Shown here: in pieces, positions 57,251-64,000 of the stretch
How the letters are laid out: each line of letters begins with the position of its first letter
Position numbering within the stretch: the first letter of the stretch is position 1
Assembly: GCA_944472155.2 (NCBI GenBank)
Contig: OX235279.1
Span: forward strand, 134,140,920 to 134,204,919
Source: Trichobilharzia szidati
Lineage: Eukaryota; Platyhelminthes; Trematoda; Strigeidida; Schistosomatidae
DNA length: 64,000 bases
Direction: 5' to 3'
Translations under genes and position numbers: made by a program
Notes under the pieces: model-generated
The model's database searches: none
What the model was told of the DNA's origin: nothing
Seen by the model: only the letters and a program-made list of their open reading frames with translations

Positions 57251-58752
57251 AAACAGTGAAGAAAATTTTCTTTTCGATGATTCATTTTTATGAGCTGTAC
57301 AATCTTAATTATATTTAACAAAGAAATCATTAGACCTGTCGGATACTGGTAAATGTATTACGTAATGTAAGGTGTAATCTAGAGGTGATGACTAATTAGA
57401 ATTTAGAAAAGAGGCAGAAGTCGGCTAGACCTAATAAGTGTGAGATAATGACTCATCAATTAGATCGTGTAGAATGGACAGTAACTAGTGGAAAGATGAC
57501 AAAGTGTTTTTATATAGAGTCTGTATGAAAATGCAATGCTAGTAATGAACAGTAATACAATGGTAATAAAATATAGATGATGTGAATAATAATGATAATA
57601 AGATAATGGTTGTTCCAGAATTATTTCCGGTCAAAGGTCAAACTTATAAAGTTACTAAGTGTAGGAAGCAGAAAATATGTAGTGGTTCTATCCTAGAAAT
57701 ATTTCAGGTCAAATGTCAAATTAAAAATTACAATGTGTAATAATCTGAAAGGTTGAGTAGGAAAGATATGATAAGACATAATTACTCAGAAGTGACTTTA
57801 GGTGTGAAAATAAAAATTGTAAATTACGTAGTGCTCAACAGCACGAAGGAAAAAAGGGTTGGATATTTTATACGGTTAAAGGTGGTTGAGTGTCAATTTA
57901 ACAAGTGTGAAAAGGGTGTGAAAATGTACAAAAGAAACATTCGAAAGTCATAATAGTGAATTAATTATTAAAGTAAAAGCAACCTAAAAATAAAATTGAA
58001 AATGAATAATTCCATATTAGTTTGTTTATTAGGTATATCACACAGTGAAACAGTATTATTTACTGGATGACGTTTCGAACAAAATTTATTGTCCATAATC
58101 ATATCAATTGTGATCACACGACTTTGACACTTGAGTTTTATAGCTTTCTTTGTTTTCTCCTATTTGTCGTAGGGGTAGTGGAATTTTCCAGATATCTGGG
58201 ACAGGTGATGAATCATTCCTATTACATGTATTTGTAGGTGATTCGATAAACAAAGCTTCTGTTATCAATCTCTCCCTATACCCTGTGACATTAGATTTTA
58301 AAACTGTAATCCTTTCCCATCCTATTGATGACAGTTTTAAAATCTAATGTCACAGGGTATAGGGAGAGATTGATAACGGATTGATAACAAAGTCGTGTGA
58401 TCACAATTGATACGATTATGAACAATAAATTTTGTTCGAAACGTCATCCAGTAAATAATAATACTGTTTCACTGTGTGATATATCTAATAAACAAACTAA
58501 TATGGAATTACTTACTACCACAGTGCCCAAGTTTTACACATACATGAAAATGAATAAAACATTTTCTAACTTCCAGTTAGTCATCCCATCTAGGTTACAC
58601 CTTACATTACGCAATATAGTTTTAGAGGACAAAGTTTATTAGTACCTAACTCGTATAATGATTTCTTTGTTAAATATAATTACGATTGTACAGCTCATGG
58701 AAATGAATCATTGAAAAGAAAATTTTCTTCGCTGTTTACCTCTTTTTTCATG
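57241..58752. mobile_element. PLE-derived nested inverted repeat
   Basis: Three sets of arms nest inside each other: 57241-57412 with 58556-58752; 58006-58125 with 58389-58510; and 58261-58307 with 58331-58377 (47 bases, perfect, 23-base spacer). The middle arms carry the PLE terminal motif with GAAACGUC on the plus strand. The left side has an unpaired insert at 57413-58005. No intact coding sequence. Confidence 0.75.
57413..58005. repeat. Purine-rich insert with degenerate repeats
   Basis: This stretch has no partner in the opposite arm. It contains loosely repeated blocks of roughly 80 bases (GGTCAAAGGTCAAACTTA at 57629, GGTCAAATGTCAAATTAA at 57707, and weaker ones later) and is biased to purines on the plus strand. 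Origin unknown. Confidence 0.5.
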
Positions 58753-59104
58753 ACTCAATATGGGAATATTTCGTCCATATACACAAGACGACATTACTTA
58801 GACACATCAGTAGTAACACAGACTTCACTAAAAACAATCTGAGGAAACTAGAGAAACAGCCTACTGCAAATGAGATGGACAAGAGAATCAACTGTAGGTT
58901 TGGATCACTGTCTGATGCAGAGGACGTTCGAAATCAATTTGAAGACCCTCAAAGAAGCCGGAGGAAGACGACAATTCAGGCTCAACTGACAAAACTGAAG
59001 CATGAAGCTAAAAAGACTCCTTGATGGCAGCTATTAGAAAAAAGCCGGAGACAGTGATCGGCATTCTCAGGGACACCTGTGCAGAACGACAGTAGAACTC
59101 TCTG

Positions 59105-59390
59105 CAAAAGTAGAGTTTTGGCACTGCAGTAGAGCATAGTTCGAAATCACATAACCCACAGTTTCCAGCACAATTTAATGCTCGTAATCATATCAATTTA
59201 TTCACACAGCTTTATAATTTTCTTTCTATATATATATCCCTCCTACTCGGTGTTTATTGTGATTTTTCGTATTTCCGATATAGGATTTGTTTCCTTTCGA
59301 TTTCACGTGTTTGTTATTTCAGTGAGCAAAGATGCAGTGATTGACCTCTCTCTCCACTTGACGATATTATTTCCTAATGGAACTTTTTGA
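59105..59390 (-). mobile_element. PLE 3' terminal fragment
   Basis: The stretch repeats the order seen at 58020-58310: the terminal motif (TTTTGGCACTGCAGTAGAGC, then GCTCGTAATCATATCAATTT), followed by the region before it in the element. Highly diverged. Confidence 0.4.
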
Positions 59391-60020
59391 AACTGACATG
59401 ATGTGTAGTACTTACAGACATCTTATGGAGGAAGAAGTGTCAGAACAAGGAACGCTTAAACGCTAACAGGAAAGAAGGATGGAGTAGCAGAAGATGAACA
59501 ATTGCAGAGATGAACAACGCGGGGAGAAGCTGAGTACAATCAACAGCATACTGAGCATTGGTGTGGAGAATAGTGCCAGTAACGGCAAACTACACTTTTA
59601 CGAAATACTTCCAAATGAAGTTCATCAGGATGAAGATAAAAGAGACCTGTCAACACCGTATCAAATAATCACATTGATATCCAGGAAGAGATCAACACAG
59701 ATAAAGCCAGTGGAAGAAACCCAGTAACCAGATAGTGAAGTAATGGAAACTCCGGGCTTATCGCTTAGAAGGGATCTGTAATAGACCACCACCTATAACT
59801 TGTTCAGAAATACCAAGAACACACAAAACTGTCAGTAAACACTCACCCTCCGAAGAAACGAGAGGTCTGAAAAGCCGTCAAATCACTAACAGCCTGGAAG
59901 GCAGCAGAATCACATGTTGTCTTCTAAGAAGCAAGGCACTGAAAAGAGACATGCTTACATCACTCCTGCAGAAGGTGTAGAAAGAAAAACGTAGGTGCTA
60001 ACCGACTGAGAGAAAACAGC
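59390..60020 (+). mobile_element. Possible RTE LINE middle fragment
   Basis: The stretch ATATCCAGGAAGAGATCAAC with its surroundings parallels 62330-62360 of the RTE at 60765-63835. The rest is too broken to align by eye. Frames show no domain. Confidence 0.3.
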
Positions 60021-60029
60021 TTATTAGGC

Positions 60030-60760
60030 GGTATAAAATGGGTAGCTTAAGTCTGTATGGAAGTTTTCACAGGGAAAGTCTCTACTAAAATAACAGGTTA
60101 TGTGTCAATGAAAGCAAGAATAAGGGGGGTAGGTTTTCCAGTGGGACATTTCCGATGTTGGGTATTTCACAAGTCTGTTTACAATCATCTATCAGTCCAT
60201 CGTGCTGCTGATGTTATTTGCATATAGAAGTCAGGAAAACTTTTATTGTAATTTTATCAGTTGAAATGTGCCTTAACAATTACTTTGCTTATCTACAACT
60301 TTTCTGAGTTGGATTGAAAGCTACAACTCACACACTAATATACGAATATGTAAGAATTCATCTTTTTAAAGCACAACAGTGCAAAGTTGAGATGCTTGAT
60401 GACATTAAATTGCAAGGTATTACTACTACTTTATAAGACATAAATTTCTGCCTTTTATAAAGCGCTTGGCAATCGAGATTACGCATATGGGTTAAATTTC
60501 GGATAATGAACTCACAAAACAACCAGTATATCCATGTTGAAGCAGTAAGCAGAAACCGAAACTACAATGGTGAAATTATTACCGAAAATAAATTCAGTTT
60601 TTCTGTATGTAAATGGTATGTAGTTGTGGGCTGTCCTTCTAGAATCTACTGCTCGAGTACTTTGACTATTAGTCCTACAGAAGAATGGAGAATAGGGTTG
60701 TGTTATGTCGAATGCCTAACTCCTTTGTTTTCAAACACAATCATAAATTTTCAGCACCCA
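60030..60760. other. Intergenic sequence without recognised genes
   Basis: Nothing recognised. Confidence 0.35.
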
Positions 60761-60764
60761 TAAG

Positions 60765-63700
60765 GACTCCGTAAGGGCTCGTCTAAGCTTCCACCGAAGC
60801 GAATGAAACGAAATACTTTCTGCCTTATGTTTCAATTAACCTGGCCTAGTTTACTAGCTCGCTAGGCCGGGTAAAGAGGGAATGTTGGGAGTGAGGCTAG
60901 CGACCCTACACCACGAAACCAATGAAACAGCTATAGAAACTTCGACACTCAAGGAAAGCATTAGAAATACGGAAAATATAAGAAAAACTTATTTTTCGCC
61001 ACATTCACAGGGGCCAGATGACGCACTGCGCTGGTGAAAGCCCTCAGGAAGCCAGTCAACCAGTCGATGTGTCTTCTCTCGATGAGACCAAGAATAAGAA
61101 TGAGCACGTGGAATGTACGTACACTGGAAAAGACTAGAAAGGCTGCTCAAGTAAACAAAGGAATAAGAAGATATGGTTTAGAAGTCCCGGGAATCTGAGA
61201 GAGCAAATGGAATGGATGTGGACTACCAAAATTGTCAACTGGAGAGTCAATAGTCTACTCCAGTCTGGTCACCCGCATGACAACCGCGAGCACACTTAGG
61301 CATTGAGTAGCTGTCATGATGTCGCCAGTGGCAACCAATCTCCTCCTGCAGGATTATGACAACAAGATTCAACTCAAAAGGAAGGAAGGAAGGTCGCGAT
61401 CATCATGCAATGCTACGCACAGTGCTACAAACAACGAGGAACGAGAGAAGAAGGAAGATTTCTATAGACAACTGCAAACATAATGGACAACATCCCAAGT
61501 GGTGAAATCAAAACCCTCATGGTTGATATGAATTCCAGCTGAAGTGGAAGCAGATAATACAGAGAGAGAACTCATCATGGATCGACAGGCTCTGACTCAG
61601 TGAATTGAATGAGAACGGAGAATTATTCACAAACTTCTGCTCTTCCAACGATTTGGTGATCGGAGACAGCGTGTACAAACTCAACGATATACACAAAGCA
61701 GCGTTGATGTCACCTGATGGACACACCACAAACAAAATGGATTTCATCTCAATGTTGCTCAAGGAAGTGGAGACGCAGCCTGCTGAATACAAAGTAGAGA
61801 AACATAGCAAATGTGGGCTAAGACCCTCATCTAGTTCAATGAACCTTTGAGGTGAAGCTGAAACCAGCAAAAACGAATGCAGACATGCCACTGTAATTCA
61901 ATTTCAACATTCAGAAAGTGAAGGACAGAATTACAAGGGATGCCTTTGCTACAGATATCAGAGCAAAGTTGGAGACATTCCGTGACATCACTGAAGAAAC
62001 CTCTGAAGGAAATGTTTGAGGAAACGTGTACAACTGTTCTAAGGAGAAAGAAGAGACAAGACAAGAAGTGGCTCCCGACAAATATCTACCTGGAAGCCAA
62101 TAGAAGAGAGGAGGATGGTGAAATAGAAAATAACTCAATGCAATGATGTGCAACAGAATAAGGAGCAGCTGAATTCAATGTACACTGCACTGAATAACGA
62201 AAGAAGTGAAGAAGAGTGCTAGGAAAGACGAAAGACAGTTCTACGACACACTGACCGCCAAATTAAGCATAACAAGCAGGCCGCAGGTAGGAGACACGTC
62301 AGAACACCATATCAGACAACCAGACTGCTCGCTATCCAGGAAGAGATCAACCCAGATGACAAAACCAATAAAAGATGCTCAAGGGAACCTAATGACCAAA
62401 AGAGGAGAAACAAATCAAACAATGGTCTGATCACTTCAAAGGTTTCTTGAATCGACTGGCATGGAATCATGCTCTTGTGCACGCCAAGTAAAATACTAAG
62501 TCGCATCATCCGGGAGGATAAAACAGAAGCACTGGATTCGGAACTCCGCTATCTCGTAAGAAGCCAGATTCAGAAAAGGCAAATCATGTACTGATCAAAT
62601 TGCAACTCTACACATCGTCATCACAGAACAAAGCATAGAATGGCAGTCAAACCTCTACCTCAAATTCATCGACTTCTAAAAGGCCTCCGACAGACAGAGT
62701 TGATTGAGACGTAGTTTGGGGACCATTTCAACACAATGGCGTACCTCAAGTCTTTTTCAACCTCATTCAACAGCTGTCTATATGACAATGCCTGCCACGT
62801 GTCAGGTGATCTACAACGTAGAGCCCAGAGAAGCCTTTGAAGTGAAGACAGGAGTAAGACAAGCTGGCTGTCTGCCTATTATCACCAACGATATTCTTAA
62901 CTGTAGTGGACTGGATTATGCATCAGACTGTGCGTGGGGAGTGAGAAGACAGAAATAATCTGCACCGACCGATAAGAAGACTCTTGAAGATCTATATTTC
63001 GCAGATGATATATGTCTAATGTCACACAAACTCGAAGACTTACAGACGAAAACCAACAAACTGGCAGAAGTAGCTAGCAGCGGGCACAGGACTCCTGGTG
63101 AACACAGAGAAAACGGAGGTGATGAAAATAACCGACTAAAGTAACAACAACAACCAGCACCAATCACCGTCAACGGGAGAGATTTAAGAGAGGTTGCCTC
63201 CTTTATTTATCCAGGGAGCATCTTTTCAACTACAGGCACACCGGATGAAGATGTCAAAGTCTGAATCGGAAAGGCAAGATACGCATTCATCACCCTGAAA
63301 CCAATTTGAATTTCTTCTGCACTCCATTGCATAAATAACAAGATTCGGATTTTGAACACCAATGTCAAGTCGGTCAGTTCTTCTATATGGGTCAGAAACT
63401 TGGCCTGTGTCACGAAATGGATTTCCAATAGGTTGCAGACTTTCATCAACAGCTGCCTTCACTGGCTCCATAATGAAGATCAAATGGTTGGCAAAGAAGA
63501 ATAAGTAACAAGACAGTGTGGGGACAAAACTACGAAGAGTCGATTAATCAAAAGATATGCCGGAGAAAATAGAGATGGATTCGACATACACTGAGGAGGC
63601 CATCGAACGATATGGCGAGCAATGCAGGCCATCGCTCGAATGGAATCCAAATGAGAAGCGACGAGTGGGTCGTCCGACGGTAACATGGAAGAGATCGTGT

Positions 63701-63835
63701 GAGGAGTAGGTGAGGGATTATTGACAATCGTGGACCCGGCTGAAGAGGACAGCAGAAAATGGAACAAAGTGGAGATGTGTTGCTTAAGACCTATGTTCCA
63801 CTCGGAACCCTAGGGAATAAAAATAATAACTTTTA
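60765..63835 (+). mobile_element. Nearly full-length RTE (SR2-like) LINE, inactive
   Basis: A 5' leader (60765-61010, with GAGGGAATGTTGGGAGTGAG) is followed by the endonuclease start MSTWNVRTLEKTRKAAQVNK at 61100. There the catalytic block ISESRW reads I-stop-ESKW. Later blocks: NENGELFTNFC (61605 on), RT block A WQSNLYLKFIDF then stop (62640), VKTGVRQAGC (62843), block C LYFADDICLMSHKLED with FADD intact (about 62990-63025), C-terminal region, and the 3' end TATGTTCCACTCGGAACCC with an A-rich tail (63790-63835). About 3 kb, the usual size for RTE. Many stops and shifts make it a pseudogene. It is the source-type copy against which the shorter derivatives at 8645, 20000 and 21357 can be read. 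Confidence 0.75.
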
Positions 63836-64000
63836 GGTTGTATGTGACTGTTAAAAAACTGAGGATGTTCAGTGATATCTATAAAATAAACTGACATCAT
63901 CTTATTCTGCACAAACCGTTGTTTTTGCTTTATCAAATTTAATATAGCAATACTCGATATTTTAACTGATCAACAAGTTTTCCAACACGAAAAAATGTCA

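Overview
The window looks like nuclear DNA of a schistosome (trematode flatworm). It is AT-rich and made mostly of introns and intergenic sequence packed with relics of three element groups known from Schistosoma: RTE-clade LINEs of the SR2 type, Penelope-like elements (PLEs) with a GIY-YIG endonuclease, and tRNA-derived SINEs carrying hammerhead-ribozyme sequence (the SM-alpha type). There is no bacterial gene organisation. The species cannot be fixed from the sequence alone.

The one host gene I can reconstruct is on the minus strand, from the start codon at 22288 to beyond the left edge. Nine exons (22288-22161, 14640-14578, 14267-14075, 10902-10709, 8500-8237, 4784-4576, 3756-3608, 2804-2524, 1754-1667) have splice sites and, with one exception, matching phases. 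Together they encode about 523 residues of an SLC46-family major facilitator transporter: TM1 to about TM10, the MFS motif A (GYISDRFGRR) and the family's LR-x-x-x-S...QGK signature. The last one or two membrane segments are probably off the left edge. Introns hold a PLE fold-back (6355-8030), an RTE copy (9358-10595), three short tRNA-headed RTE derivatives, a hammerhead SINE (12070-12250), PLE relics (12840-13400, 15097-16211, 18830-20000) and a SINE hairpin (17808-17972).

From 22.3 kb to the right edge almost everything recognisable is mobile. RTE pieces lie at 24150-24990, 26213-26575, 26850-27845, 37018-37107, 38695-40800, 46190-46835, 52375-53130, 56420-57250 and 60765-63835; the last is nearly full length but full of stops. 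PLE pieces lie at 29340-30540, 42090-44570, 53342-53538, 55915-56270 and 57241-58752. A solo LTR (41272-41554) has a TATT target duplication. Two related tRNA-SINEs lie at 44611-44805 and 47020-47206. A three-exon, phase-consistent chain of unknown function may lie on the minus strand at 51389-49657.

The most unusual property is the number of long fold-back inverted repeats, ten in 64 kb, in several unrelated families. They include 620-bp arms at 6355-8030 and a 98-bp palindrome with a single-base spacer at 53342-53538. Several carry hammerhead-like folds in the arms or loop, and the PLE version has an eight-base core instead of the usual seven.
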